This document shows, piece by piece, positions 1 through 11,370 of a stretch of DNA of 64,000 bases. The stretch's first letter is position 1; every line of letters begins with the position of its first letter. The notes beneath the pieces were generated by a model. The model was not told the DNA's origin and did no database searches. It saw only the letters and a program-made list of their open reading frames with translations. The stretch is from Eupeodes corollae (Eukaryota > Arthropoda > Insecta > Diptera > Syrphidae). A program made the position numbers and the translations under genes. The stretch spans positions 16,967,289-17,031,288 of the forward strand of contig NC_079147.1 in assembly GCF_945859685.1 (NCBI RefSeq), in the 5' to 3' direction.

Positions 1-1939
1 ATTAATCAGCACCCTCTAAAAATATTAAAGTCAGCTACAAAACATTTCGCAAAATCGAAGCAAATCATTACATTCCTAATCAATAATAGAATTAAGCTCG
101 AATTGAATAAAAATAAAATGATTCAGTTATAAAATCACTTGCATACTTTATAAAAGATCCGATTAGTACTCAATTTATAATGTTTACCAATTAGTCATTC
201 CTAGAAAACACTTATTAATTGCGAAGCAAATGAGAATTAAAAAGTGAATTCTTTACTTTGTTGAAACACCGCAACAACACATTTTCCAAAACCTATAGAA
301 ATATCTTGCAAGATGTCAGTTTTGTTTTGCATTTATTAAATCTTAGTTCAAAAAATTAATCAGGACTGCAAATGTAATTTAAAATTGACATTCAAAAGAA
401 TAGAATCGATATTTTAATATCAGTCCCTTTTAACAGACTGTTAAATGAAATTATTAAAATGAGCTTCGACAGGCAATCATCAGTCATGTGCATTTTATTA
501 CATTATCATATCAACAGACCCGTCATTAAAAATTGGCAATCATGTTTGAGGTAAAATATAGATAAACTTCAAAGACCTATCGTTATTTAAAATCAACCTC
601 CTACTTACTTCGATCCCAAAGCTTCCACTTAGTCCAGGCCAATTTTATTTTTCCAAGAAACTACTGAAAAAATGACATCGTGGACTATTTTGTATTTATT
701 ATTTCGTATCAACTGAAGCATAGTCCTCAAAGGATACTTTCACCGTTGAGAGTATTTTTATGTGGTATAGGTGAAATTCGATCTGTCCTAAATAAACTAT
801 TTTATAGGTAAATATTTTTAGTGGCTAGCTATAGACCGCAACAGCAGTAGAAGAATGCGAAGTCATTGAACAAACAAGATGTGGGCATAAAGTTCCTGAG
901 TCATTTCTGTTTGCTCAGTAAGTCCAGCGTCATGCACTGTGGGTGAGCTGAGCTGCTAACCCGTAAGAAATGGCATTTAATTGACTCTCCATATAAGACA
1001 AGATGCACAACCATCATCAACAACTTACTTTCAACTTCAACAACATTTACTTAAGAAGACGAACTCGAGTGATTGCTGTGAGAATGGATACATTCCAAAA
1101 GAACAATTTTACGATATCATTTGCAGTCTTAAAAAGAACAGAACCGAAAAAAAGGACTTTTCCTAGAGAAGGACTCTTCCATGTTTTTTTTTCTCTTTCT
1201 ACTTCCTGTGTATTTAATTTGTTGCTCTTATGTTGCTCTTTGTGGTAAGGATGTCTTAATACTTAAGCAACCAACATAGTCAACCATGAAGAAGGATGTC
1301 TCGTCTTATATTACCAAATAGTCAGTAGGGAGTTGTAAATTCTCTCTGAAAACAAACTCAGAAGGAAGAAAAGGACGAAGGCGGCAGCGGTATTCAATGA
1401 GGAAGAGTGAAATTAAAGGGTTTCGTATTGAATTTCCCAAGAGTAAGCACAAAAACAGGGCTGTAAATTCACACCAAACTTTGACAACGATGATAGGAAA
1501 TAGGATCTACTCTTCCATTTCTGGCAACCAACAACCAACGACGTCAACAGCACTGAATTATTTTGTAATTGCTTTTGCGGGGACAAATTGTTGGCTTTCC
1601 AACAAAGCGGCAAAGTTGTGGTCCTTGAATTTTAAAACATAAAAATTAAGTGAATAGATAGTGCGGGAATTTTAAAGTGTTGAAATTTCTTGTTTATTGG
1701 AGATAAAATGAATGACAGCGAGAGGTGTCAATTTTGTTCTGGAATTAGGATAATTTTTATTAATTTATTCTAATTTTTTTGGGATAGTATAATGTGATTA
1801 ATTATTTTGTCATTATTAGTTAGTAAGTTTTGAATTTAAGGGAGAATACAATATTTGTGATTTAAATTTTAAAAAATTAGACTGGTTTGGTTAAAGATAT
1901 TTAAGGCCTGTAGTGGTGCTCGTACCATGCTTCATGATA
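1..1939. other. AT-rich DNA without recognisable gene
   Basis: I see no gene, RNA or identifiable transposon here. Short open frames around 981-1248 and 1397-1642 overlap on both strands, resemble nothing I recognise and are of a length expected by chance. The stretch may be intergenic or intronic sequence, or transposon sequence too decayed to recognise. Confidence 0.6.
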
Positions 1940-2652
1940 ATGCTTCTATGAGTGAAAGTGTCACCGAAGACCCGAATGTGTCGATTCCTGGTCGTTTTCA
2001 GGAATTAGGATTGTCTTACCGTATATTATGGGGACGCACCTGCATTCATATAAAGTCCAGCTTACACAATAGCTGACCATTTATAACTTCGTAGATACGT
2101 CGAATGTGACTTAAACAACAGGCGGTGGATTTGAATTTTTCGAACTAAATTTTCTTAAGTGACGAAGAACATTTAAAATTGTTATATGTGAGGTTCTGAG
2201 AATCCTCAAGTAATTGAAAAGAGAACAATATATCCACAAAAATTCACAATTTGGTGAGCTTTTTGGTCCGGGAGTGATTGGGTCTTATTTCTTCGAAAAC
2301 AACGATGGAACGACGCGACGATTCGGAGCGTAATGGTCGATTGATAACCGACTTTCTTTCTCTATTACTGAAGAATTCGACTTCGAGAATATAATATGGT
2401 TTCAACAATTCCAGATGTCACACAACTCGGGCAAATATGGCTTTATTGCAAGAGACATTTCCTGGCTGCGTAATTTTCCGTCCAGGCGATATCCATCAGC
2501 CACCAACATCATGCATCTGAAACGGCTGGACTATATTTATGCAGATAAACTTTTAACTCTTGAGCACTTAAAAACCTCCTTACCTATATGTGTCAAATGT
2601 GTGCTGTACTGTAAACTTTATAACAAAAAAGAAATATTATGAAAATGGTATT
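1940..2652 (+). pseudogene. Decayed mariner-like transposase
   Basis: Translated pieces in changing frames follow the order of a Tc1/mariner transposase. Around 1955-2060 they give an EDPNVSIP...QELGLSY segment from the DNA-binding half. Around 2200-2310 they give GSENPQVIEKR, then GPGVIGSYFFEN from the catalytic core. Around 2395-2420 there is IIWFQQ, the lead-in to the second catalytic aspartate, but QQD is broken (QQFQ). Around 2535-2570 there is a YADKLLTLEHLKT segment from the C-terminus. Stops and frameshifts separate the pieces and the SDEAHF motif is missing, so it is inactive. It is related to, but clearly older than and different from, the intact element at 13712-15015. I did not find terminal repeats. 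It ends against an AT-rich repeat at 2653. Confidence 0.75.
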
Positions 2653-3490
2653 TTTAACTTTATATAGGAAGTTATTGTAATGGGTCCGATTTGTCAAATT
2701 GAAAATTTTGACATTTCTCGACGTTTCAAGGTCCCTAGAGTCGAAATAAAAGATTTTTAGAAAGATGTCTGTACGTCCGTACGTTCGCGACGTTTTCTTC
2801 GTTGTCCATAGCTCAAGAACCAGAAGAGATATCGATTTCAAATAAATTTTGTTATAGAGATAATAAGGCAGACAGATGCAGAAAGGGCTCTCAAGAAAAT
2901 TGCGTGGGTGGTTTTTTTTACCATAGCAGTTTGAAAAAAAGGTGAAAATGTTGGTTAACCCTAAATATTTTACGAACCAAAAACGTTAGAGACTTGAATT
3001 AAATTTTATATAATATATTGTAACGTAATATCAATACGTTTGAAAAAAATATATTTTTTGAAAAAAATCAATATAACGGCTTTTATATAAATCAAAAAAA
3101 CTGACAAGTAAATTGTCACCTCCAAAATTTTACGACTAAAAATGATTTCAACTCCAAAACAATTTTGTGCAACGAAGAATAATGATTTTGACATCTGATG
3201 AAGTTTTGAGAAAAATCAAATTGACGGTTTTTTTTATAAAAAATAAAAATCTAAAAAAAAAACATTTCACAAAGATGGTAAAAATTGAATATCGATTCAA
3301 ATATATTTTCAAAAACTTGAAATTATTTTTATTTTATCTAATTAGAAATATTGCTTTCAACATTCTGAAAAATGTTGAAAAAAATAGAATACACAGTTTT
3401 TGTACGAACAATTAAAAACCTACAAAAATTTAACAAAAGTTGGTAAAAATTGATTTTCGACTCAAATATCTTTTCAATAATTAAAAATAT
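2653..3490 (-). repeat. AT-rich hairpin-ended repeat, copy 1 (reverse, 5'-truncated)
   Basis: Read on the minus strand this is the 3' two thirds of a repeat family seen at least six times in the window. The terminal hairpin lies at 2656-2673 in a diverged form. The conserved 3' segment precedes it (motifs TCGGACCCATTACAATAACTT and, further in, a CGTACG-rich patch near 2770-2795). The degenerate internal repeat units of roughly 170 bp fill the rest. The GGGATG-type 5' end is missing; the repeat stops where Helitron-like sequence begins at about 3491. No coding capacity is visible. Confidence 0.8.
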
Positions 3491-6368
3491 TGACTTGCTG
3501 TTCGTTAGTCTCTCCAAAACTCAAGAACGGCTGAACGGATTTATCTTATCTTAGTCTTCAAATGTTCGTTTTGGTCTAGGAAAGGTTTAAAAGACGAGAA
3601 AAAATCGAATAATTTCCGGGAAAACCCTAAAAACAGACCTTTTCTATTTTCCATTCAAACGTTTTCAAGAGTCAATTAGAATTTTATTAATATTTAATAA
3701 AGTTCGTATTAAGTTATAATCACTCCCTATTGTCTTAGCAATTTAGGTACCTATGTTCCTAACGTCAAAGAGTCAATTTGCAATTTATTACCGCTACATA
3801 AAGTTCACATTCAATCATATCTATGAAAATGGTCTTCGCGTGCGCTTTGGGGGATCTAATATCGCGTTCCGAAAATAAACAAAAGTGAATCGCGAACGCG
3901 ATAAACTATTAGTAGTACTGATTTAAAATAGCTTTGACAACCAACTAATAAGTCAATCATTCTGTCGCACTTCAGAACACGGAAATTTATGGCTCAAAGG
4001 TTACAGATCAAGAAAATAGTCGTATTGCTATGTCAGAATTGCGTTATTTAGTGAGTGACAATGAAGTGGATAGGCTAAGAATGCAAGCCCACTTTCAAGG
4101 TATTATACCAAAATATTTTTTTATAATGTTCAAGTTTGTACTAAAATATACATACAGCTTGTAACGGAAAGTGATAGGGAAGGAGGTGCATGTGCTCATG
4201 AAAGTCAACAACTTTCCCAAAAAACATAGGTCGATATAAGAAAACAAAATTTTGCCCTCCAATAGTAAATCAATCAGCTGATAGTTTTGTAAGGGAGGGC
4301 CAAATTTTTTTACCATTAAATATGCAAATCACCGAAACACCAATTTGCAACATCGCCAAAAATAGCGCAATGGGCAAGATCCTACAGGTATGCAAATTAA
4401 TTGTTTGGGATGGAATGAACAATGGCCCATAAGAGGTCACTGGAGGCGCTGGACAGAACATTGAAAGATCTTCGTGACAACCAAAATATTTTTGGTGGGG
4501 CCATGATTCTGTTGTCAGGTGAATTTCGTCAGACTGTTAAAGTTATTTCCCGATCAACTGTTGCTGATGAACTGAATGCAAGCCTAAAATCATTGAATTT
4601 GACAGGACGTAAAGACAATTAACAACTAACATCCGAGTGTTTTTGCAACATGATGAAAATGCAAATGTGGTTTTAATGCAGTTGTCAGATATTGGAAATA
4701 ATGAAGTTACAATTCACACCTCGAACGGATTCATCACATTACCCACAGATTTCTGTCACATCACAGATTCAAAAGAGGAGCCTATTCATCGTGTTTTCCC
4801 AGATATAGCGTAAAAGTTCAATTAACATAATTGGCTCGGTGATTGAGCAATATTGGCAGCGAAAAATAAAGATGTCAAGAATTTCAATTCGACCATTCAG
4901 AATTTTCTTCCAGGACAGTTGCTTTAATTCAAATCAGTTGACACCGTTATGAACCAGGATGACGTAGTCAACTATCCCACGGAGTTTTTAAATTCACTGG
5001 AATTGCCTGGATTACCACCTTACAATTTGCAGTTAAACAAAGGATAAGTTGTCGTCATGCTTCGTAACATTAATCAATCTCGACTATGCAATGGAACAAG
5101 ACTGGCTGTGAAAAAGTTGACGAATAGAGTCATTGAGTCAACAATCATAAAAGGAAAATACAAAGGAAAGGATGTCTTAATCCCGCGAATACCGATGACT
5201 CCAACGGATCTACCATTCGATTTAAAACGCTTACAATTTCTAGTACGTCAGGCATTTGCGATGATAATAAATAAATCGCAAGGACAGTCTTTAAAAGTTT
5301 GCGGAATCAACTTGGAGTTTACCTGTTTCGCGCATTGACAATTATAGGTCGCGTGTTCGCGCGTCGGTAAACCGTCTTCTTTTTTTATTTACGCACCACA
5401 AAACAAAGCAAAAAATATAGTTTATGAGAAAGCTTTAAATTGATTAACAATCTGTATCATAACCGTGTGTGTCTGTTAATACAAATTTAAACCTTATAAA
5501 TAGCCAGTATTTCAGGAAAACTCTGTTCTTTTAAGTACGCAACATGATGTGTCGAAAATAATAATAAAACTTCATGCTTAATTCAGGAAATGCCTTTTTA
5601 TTCAATACGTTTTTTTTTTATTGAAAATAATTTATACAAAAGTGTAGTGTCCGATTTCATAAACAAACACTAAAAGCACTTTTATCTAAAAGCTTTTTAA
5701 ATTTTATCAGGCCTTTAAATTTGTTCAGTTTCACCAAGCTAAAAATGGGAAATTTCAGGGATATTTTTGTTAAAATAGAGTTCTCCTCACAACCCTGTAA
5801 AAAGAAAACTTCTTTTTTCTTTCTATTAAGCGAATTGTGTGAGAAAAAATGAGAAAACATTATATGTTGAAATTAAAGACAAGAATCTCAAAATACAGCA
5901 AAGTTAACTAATCAAAAACAAACGTTTGAGTAATCGTGTGGCTTGGACGGTGGCGTATAACTATATATGATGTTCTTCTTCGTCAGATGAAGATGACGAA
6001 TCTAATATTCAAATTAAAAATTAAAATCATAAAAATAATATTATAAATAGTAATGCAATGTTGAATTGGTTAACCTATTCATTCCGTATATAAAAATATT
6101 GAGAATAAACATTTTACGAAGTAAAACATCAGCTGTCAACCTGTCACTTTCATTTTTTAATGACACTTTTAAAATTTAATGAGCCAAAAACGGCATTTAG
6201 TTTTAAAAGGGGTTTAAAAGCTTATTTCCTTTAAAAACGCTTGGTGAAACCAAAATATCCCATTTTACAGTTTAAAATCTTGTTAAATGTTTAAAAGTTG
6301 TTTATGAAATTGGGCATAGGTCTTTTATTTATGGATTGAGGCAGTATAAAGTCTGCTGGGTCAGCTAG
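3491..6368 (+). mobile_element. Helitron remnant, internally deleted
   Basis: Three things point to a Helitron. The left part (TGTTCGTTAGTCTC, then AACTCAAGAACGGCTG) looks like the 5' region of insect Helitrons as I know them. The centre encodes a broken PIF1-like helicase (listed separately). The right end is a short GCTG-GGT-CAGC hairpin at 6355-6365 running into CTAG at 6365-6368, followed by T, as expected for a rolling-circle element. At 2.9 kb it is far shorter than an autonomous Helitron (usually above 5 kb). The Rep endonuclease with its HUH motif is not visible, so this copy cannot move by itself. The extreme 5' tip appears to be lost or covered by the adjoining AT-rich repeat. Stretches 3700-3950 and 5444-6340 hold no recognisable coding sequence. 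Confidence 0.75.
4300..5443 (+). pseudogene. Helitron PIF1-like helicase, C-terminal part, broken
   Basis: In an active Helitron this domain unwinds donor DNA during rolling-circle transposition. Visible pieces in order are: LPLNMQITETPICNIAKNS near 4310; the Walker B region IVWD near 4400, where the expected WDE is damaged and the frame shifts; FGGAMILLSGEFRQT near 4490; a middle part through ITLPTDFC near 4735 and NYPTEFLNSLELPGLPP near 4970; an open stretch at 5057-5338 with MLRNINQSRLCNGTRL and AFAMIINKSQGQSL. A further frame gives KAKNIVYEKALN and a stop at 5441-5443, probably the original C-terminus. The Walker A (GKT) segment and everything upstream are missing apart from a possible N-terminal scrap near 3970-4090. 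Several frameshifts and stops make it non-functional. Confidence 0.8.
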
Positions 6369-6418
6369 TTTACATTGTAGGGCTTATTCTTGATTTACTT
6401 TAACTTCCAATTTGATTT

Positions 6419-7712
6419 AAAAAAAGAGGCTGGGATGCAACCCACACTGATAACTTCAAATCCCGTCTGTCGATGTGTCTTGCTTAAAAGTTTGTCTATA
6501 TGTAGTCGCATCAATTTTTACCAAATTTGAGTACTACTAGTATTTTGTTGGATTTTTATATAAAAATTACTGAATATCGAAAACAATATATTCTGTGAAA
6601 TAAAATAAGTTTGAAGCCCATATTTTTAATTTTTGAAAAACTATTTGAGTCGAAAGTAAATTTTTACCAAGTTTTTGTATTGTTTTTTTTAGGGTTTTAT
6701 TTTTTGTAAAAAAAAACTATAATTCAATTTTTTAAAAAATGTAGTAAACAATATTTCGTATAAGATAAAATTAGTTTGAAGCCAATATTTCAAATTTTTG
6801 AAAAGATATTTGAGGCGACAATCATTTTTTACTCTTGTTAATTTTTTTTCGGTTTTCGATTTTTTGTAAAAAAACTGCCAATTGAATTTTTTTCTAAAAT
6901 TTACTGAATGTTGACAACAATATTTTTTGAAAGATAAAAGTAAATTAAAGCGAATATCTCAAAGTTTTGCAAAAATATTTAAGTCGAAAATCAATTTTTA
7001 TACATTTCTTTTTAAGGTTTTTATTTTTTTTAAGAAAAATGTTAATTCGATTTTTCTCAACATTTGTCAGAATGTTAAAAACAATATTTCTTATAAGATT
7101 AAATAAGTTTGAAGCCTAAATTTCAAGTTTTTGAAAAGATATTTGAAACGATATTCAATTTTTATCAACTTTGAGTAATGTTTTTTTAGATTTTTATTTT
7201 TTATAAAAAAAACTGTCAATTCGATTTTTCTCAAAATTTTATCAGGTGTCAAAAACATTATTCTCCGTTGCACAAAATTGTTTTGGAGATGAAATCATAT
7301 TTCAGTCGTAAAATTTTTTTTTTTAGTTTTTTTGATTTATAAAAAAATCGGTTACATGAATTTTTTTCAAAAAATATACTTCTTTGGAATCATGTTACAG
7401 TATATTATATAAACTGCTATGGTAAAAAAACCACTCACGCAATTTCCTTGAGAGCCCTTTTTGCATCTTTCTGCCTTATTATCTGCATACAAAAATTTAT
7501 TTGAAATCGAAATCTCTTCTGGTTTTTAAGCTATGGATGACGAAAAAAACGTCGCGAACGTACGGACGTACGAACGTACGTACACACACACGCAAAGACA
7601 TCTTTCTAAAAATCTTATATTTCGATTTTAGGGTGCTTGAAACGTCAAGAAATGTCAAAATTTTCAATTTGGCAAATCGGACCCATAACAATAACTTCCT
7701 ATGGGAAGTTAA
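6419..7712 (+). repeat. AT-rich hairpin-ended repeat, copy 2 (near full length)
   Basis: The left end is an A-run followed by GAGGCTGGGATGCAACCCACA; the right end is the hairpin AACTTCCTATGGGAAGTT at 7693-7710, then AA. Between them are four degenerate internal units. The landmark TTTTG of TTTTTGAAAAGATATTTG falls at 6631, 6796, 6965 and 7129, giving spacings of 165, 169 and 164. A CGTACG-rich patch lies at about 7551-7595. The 3' 90 bp match the other copies closely. There is no coding sequence and no poly(A) tail at the hairpin end. It is inverted relative to the copy at 2653-3490, with the Helitron remnant between them. Confidence 0.85.
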
Positions 7713-7829
7713 TAATCATGCTAAACTTGAAACGCTCATTTTTTTATATTATACGCGCACTCAAGGGGATAGGAATACCCTTATCATGACTAATCACATT
7801 GCGTGCAATTAAGAAGGGAGGAGAGGATT

Positions 7830-8385
7830 AGAAATGAAATACTGGTGCACATTACTTTTGAATGTCTGCACATTCTAGTGAGTGGGAAACATTGAGTCTG
7901 GTAAAGCATTCCACATTCATGTAGTGCAACTAAAGAAAGAATATCTGTACTTTACAGTACGTCCGGAATTGGGCTAAAAGGGTAAACTGATTAACATTCC
8001 TAGAAGAACGGGTATTAATAATGACAGGCGTGAAACTTTAAGACGGTGCGCGAGAGATACAAAGGTTTCAGTTAGACAACGGTCACCTATCATCTTAAGA
8101 GCTTTCTTTTAAAATCTGTCTAGTAGGTTATAGAAGCACCTGCTCAGATATGGGAATTGTACTCGAGTTGTGGACGAATATAGGCTTTATAGATTATAGC
8201 CAGATCAGTAGACGTAAAAAACTTCTTGTATCTTCGGAGAAAACCTAAGAACTTTGCAGCATTTTTGGCAATGTCAAATATGTGATCACTCCACAACAAA
8301 TGTTTTGTAATGCACATACCTTAGACTGAAAGCTGTTCGGTCTCTTCGATGCAAGTACCACTCATGGATAGTGCAACAAGAAATT
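7830..8385 (-). pseudogene. Jockey/CR1-like reverse transcriptase, 3' fragment
   Basis: The minus strand matches the C-terminal part of the larger Jockey-like element at 35425-38132. Motifs in several frames include MSGTCIEETEQLSV near 8340, HIFDIAKNAAKFLGFL near 8260, then a RPQLEYNSHIW-type segment near 8160 and a C-terminal WNALPDS piece near 7910. These belong to the thumb and post-RT region of the second open reading frame of non-LTR elements. There are many frame breaks, so it is a dead fragment, probably from 5'-truncated insertion. The interval 7713-7829 before it is unassigned. Confidence 0.7.
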
Positions 8386-8774
8386 TAAACTTAAAAAAAA
8401 ACTCATAAATGAATTCACATGCAAATAATAAAAGAAGACAAGTTAATCAGTTGGATGCTTTATTCGTACTTAACATCTTAAAATTAACAAAACTCTTGAG
8501 CTTCTTAAAACTATATAACAAAAATTAACTGTTAAAAATATTGGAAGCAGTTTTGTTCATCATTCGTTTATGCTGTTATGAGTTGAGCTTTTCTTAGATT
8601 ATTTAATTTAATGTTATAAAAATAAACTTGTTAAGAGCGTTTGCAAAAAGAATGAGAGATTTTTCTGGAGCACACGTGCATATACCTAGTATCGTAAAAC
8701 AAAGTGTTACCTGATGGTGTCTTTGATATTTAATTAAATTCAGTAATTTATTTCATTAAGATATTTAATCTCTT
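8386..8774. other. Unassigned AT-rich spacer
   Basis: I see no gene or repeat that I can name. The duplicated block begins at about 8775, judged from the first stretch that aligns with 41950 onward. Confidence 0.5.
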
Positions 8775-8959
8775 ACAAAATATAATTTTTTGTCAATCTA
8801 GTAAAATCTGAATAAGTTGAACTCAGGTTCGGTACCACAAAGTTTTAACAAGAATCACCCTTGTTTTGAGCAAATAACGATATATAAAAGGAAGTATTGC
8901 GCTTTTAAGTCCCAAAAGTTGAGTTGTCCATTATAAGTGTAGCTCGTGATCCAGAATCA

Positions 8960-10790
8960 ATCAATTCTCTTAGTTTAGTAAATTTGCATTCAACTGATTT
9001 GACGTTTATGGTTGCTGTTGCAAGCAAGATTTGTTCATTCTTGAAATTCCTATTTTATAAAAGTAGTTTGATGATGTTGATGGGGCATAAATGACTTCAG
9101 GCAACACATTTCAGTAAAACCTTGAGTTTAGTTTGATGATCCACAAAAGTGCGGTATTAACATCATAAGTATTTGAAGCAATTACATTTTTTTATTTTAT
9201 CAGCACTAACTTTTCCTCCATTTTGTGGTACATCACACTTCAGATAAATGGAGGTATACAAAAATTTCCCATAAACTCCTGTGTAATAAATTTTACTTGT
9301 ACATCAATTAATACCCTACATTCCTTATTTCCACCTTATTTTCATGCAAATACTCGTACACACATATATATGTATGTATGTATGCAGTAAAGTTAATGGA
9401 GGTAGAATGTTTAAATACTTGTATCTGCGGTAAACAAAATATATTTCCCTAAGGCGTAGACACAAATCCACAAAAGTGAAAACCATCTTTTTGGTGTTAA
9501 GCCAGCGTAACGCCTTACTTGGTCCTGTCCTTGGCTTAATCTTTATGCGAGTTAAACTTTTGAAGATGCAAAGAAGAGTTTTCCATCACACAGAACAAAA
9601 ATTTTATACTCCAAGAGAATCTCTGGGCTATTTATATTCTTCATGCTATGCCTGTCCTCGCATCCTTCTTCAACGATGCTTTATACTTCTTCACAAATAT
9701 ATACATCTATAGGTAAGGACGAAATGTAGTTCTACTTTTGTACTTGAGTTCAGTTCAGTACAGTTCAGTTCTTGATTTCAACAAAAGAAGGGTTGACAGG
9801 CAAGGAATTTTGTATTTTCTTGTCGACATACTTACAATGCTCGTACCAAGTCGACAGACGTTTTGTTATCCAAAGGTTAACCAAAAATACTCGTAGCTCC
9901 TTTAGACTCAAAGAAATATATATGTTTATAGTGTACAACAACAAATAGGTAGATGAAAAGGAGTAAACAAGTTAGTAGCATACTCGTAGCTTAGTAGGTA
10001 TAGTGTTAGGGATAATACAAAATTTTGCAGACAGATTTATGCAAATTTCTCTAAGAAAATATCTTCTCTTAGAAGATCTAAGATTATCTGAATAGCTATT
10101 CCTTGTTTTTGGTCTTCTAAACCAAAAAACGTAGAAGAAGAGATTTAAACGAAATGATGGCACTTTGTTTTGATTGTTTGTATTTTTATTTTTATTTTAT
10201 TTCTTAAATTTAAATGTTTATGATTTGTCATACTGACAAAAAAAAATTCATAATACTCTCGTATAACTAAAGATAAGCTTATAACGAGTGCGACGACGTA
10301 TTTATAGGAGGTAAAGTACTAACATAAAAAATAATGTGAACAATTTATATGGAATTTTAAGTAATTTGTAAAAGTAAGGAGATTTTTTATAAAATTCATA
10401 CAAGGATGTTTTTAGAATGGAGGCACGTATTTGTTTGATACACATACATTCACAATATGTAGTCTAATTTTCATTATTGACATGATCTATTTTCAGATAT
10501 GTACCTAATGAAAAGTTTAAAATACGTATAAACAAAGACAAAGCCTATGTTTGTTTATTTAAAATTCATTTTTAACCAACCTTTGTTTAAGAAATTACTG
10601 AATGGTAAACTTAAGTTTGTGCAAGAATTTTTTAAAACTTTTCTTTGGTGAGTTTCAAACATGTTTCACATATAGTTATGGACTGCAGGTTGTGAGCTGT
10701 GTCCAATATCTACATGGACTAGAACTCGTCGTGGGTTTTTGGGACGAGATAAATTTAGCTAGCAAAGTTACTAGTAGCTAAGGCTGGAGA
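8960..10790. other. Noncoding part of duplicated block (copy 1, left)
   Basis: No gene is supported. A short ATGT microsatellite lies at about 9362-9384 and a GTTCAGTTCAGTACAGTTC stutter at about 9749-9768. A 78-codon open frame at 9476-9712 is identical in the second copy but starts at GTG and resembles nothing known, so I do not call it a gene. The unusually low divergence between the copies here reflects recent common origin, not necessarily function. Confidence 0.6.
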
Positions 10791-10849
10791 GTTGTAGCTT
10801 AAGCTTTTTTCGTGTGAAAACGTTTTAGTTTAAAACAAGTTATTTTGGA

Positions 10850-11370
10850 CAAATTCGAATCTGAAACCAACAATATAAATGCTGGTGTGCCCTCTGGTTC
10901 CGTTTTGTCTTACTCGTTTTTATAAATCATTTCCTGTGGGCAACATCTAATCCTATTGGAATAGTTTTTAATATGGTTCCATAATTCCAAAGATTATAGA
11001 TTGTCTTGTCGAAGATATATATATCAATCAATTGTGTGTTGTTTTCAACTGCGATTTTTGAAGGGCAGATCTACAGTCTTAAATTCAGTTGAGTAGACGA
11101 ACTTCTGATACGAACTCTTTAGCAGATAATAAACAAATTCAGGAAGTATAGGCTGATTTTACAAAGGCTTTCAGTGGAGTCAACTTTAAAATTCTGTTAA
11201 AAAAACATGAGTCCTATGGAATGAGTTTGTCATTGTTGAAGTTGTTTGGTTCATATTTATTTAAGCGTAACCAATATGAAATTGTTGATGTTCCAAAACT
11301 TGGTATACAAGTTTTCTAGGGTGTTCCTGAAGAAAGCCATCTGGGTGGATCTATCTTTCTTATATGATAT
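10850..11370 (+). pseudogene. Jockey-like reverse transcriptase fragments (copy 1)
   Basis: Two pieces of a non-LTR reverse transcriptase in scrambled order. Near 10875-10925 is AGVPSGSVLS, corresponding to the GVPQGSVL motif of the palm. Near 11045-11300 is GFLKGRST, then KAFSGVNFKIL and SYGMSLSLLK, which normally lie upstream of that motif. Near 11320-11360 the sequence resembles GVP.ESHLG in a shifted frame. Stops interrupt all pieces. The same pieces occur at 47020-47490, so the insertion predates the duplication or haplotype split. An AT-rich repeat entered immediately downstream at 11371 in this copy only. Confidence 0.65.

Noticed and set aside
3006..3415. Small AT-rich frames with many Lys, Asn, Ile and Phe codons
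   Set aside because: They lie within the AT-rich repeat and come from low-complexity composition; equivalent frames in other copies are not conserved.
6600..7150. Regularly spaced repeats resembling a CRISPR-like array
   Set aside because: The spacing is about 165-170 bp with diverged whole units, not short identical repeats with unique spacers, and the genome is eukaryotic.
9476..9712. 78-codon frame identical in both block copies (45089-45325)
   Set aside because: It begins at GTG, not a normal fly start, has no recognisable domain, and the identity reflects the recent origin of the copies.
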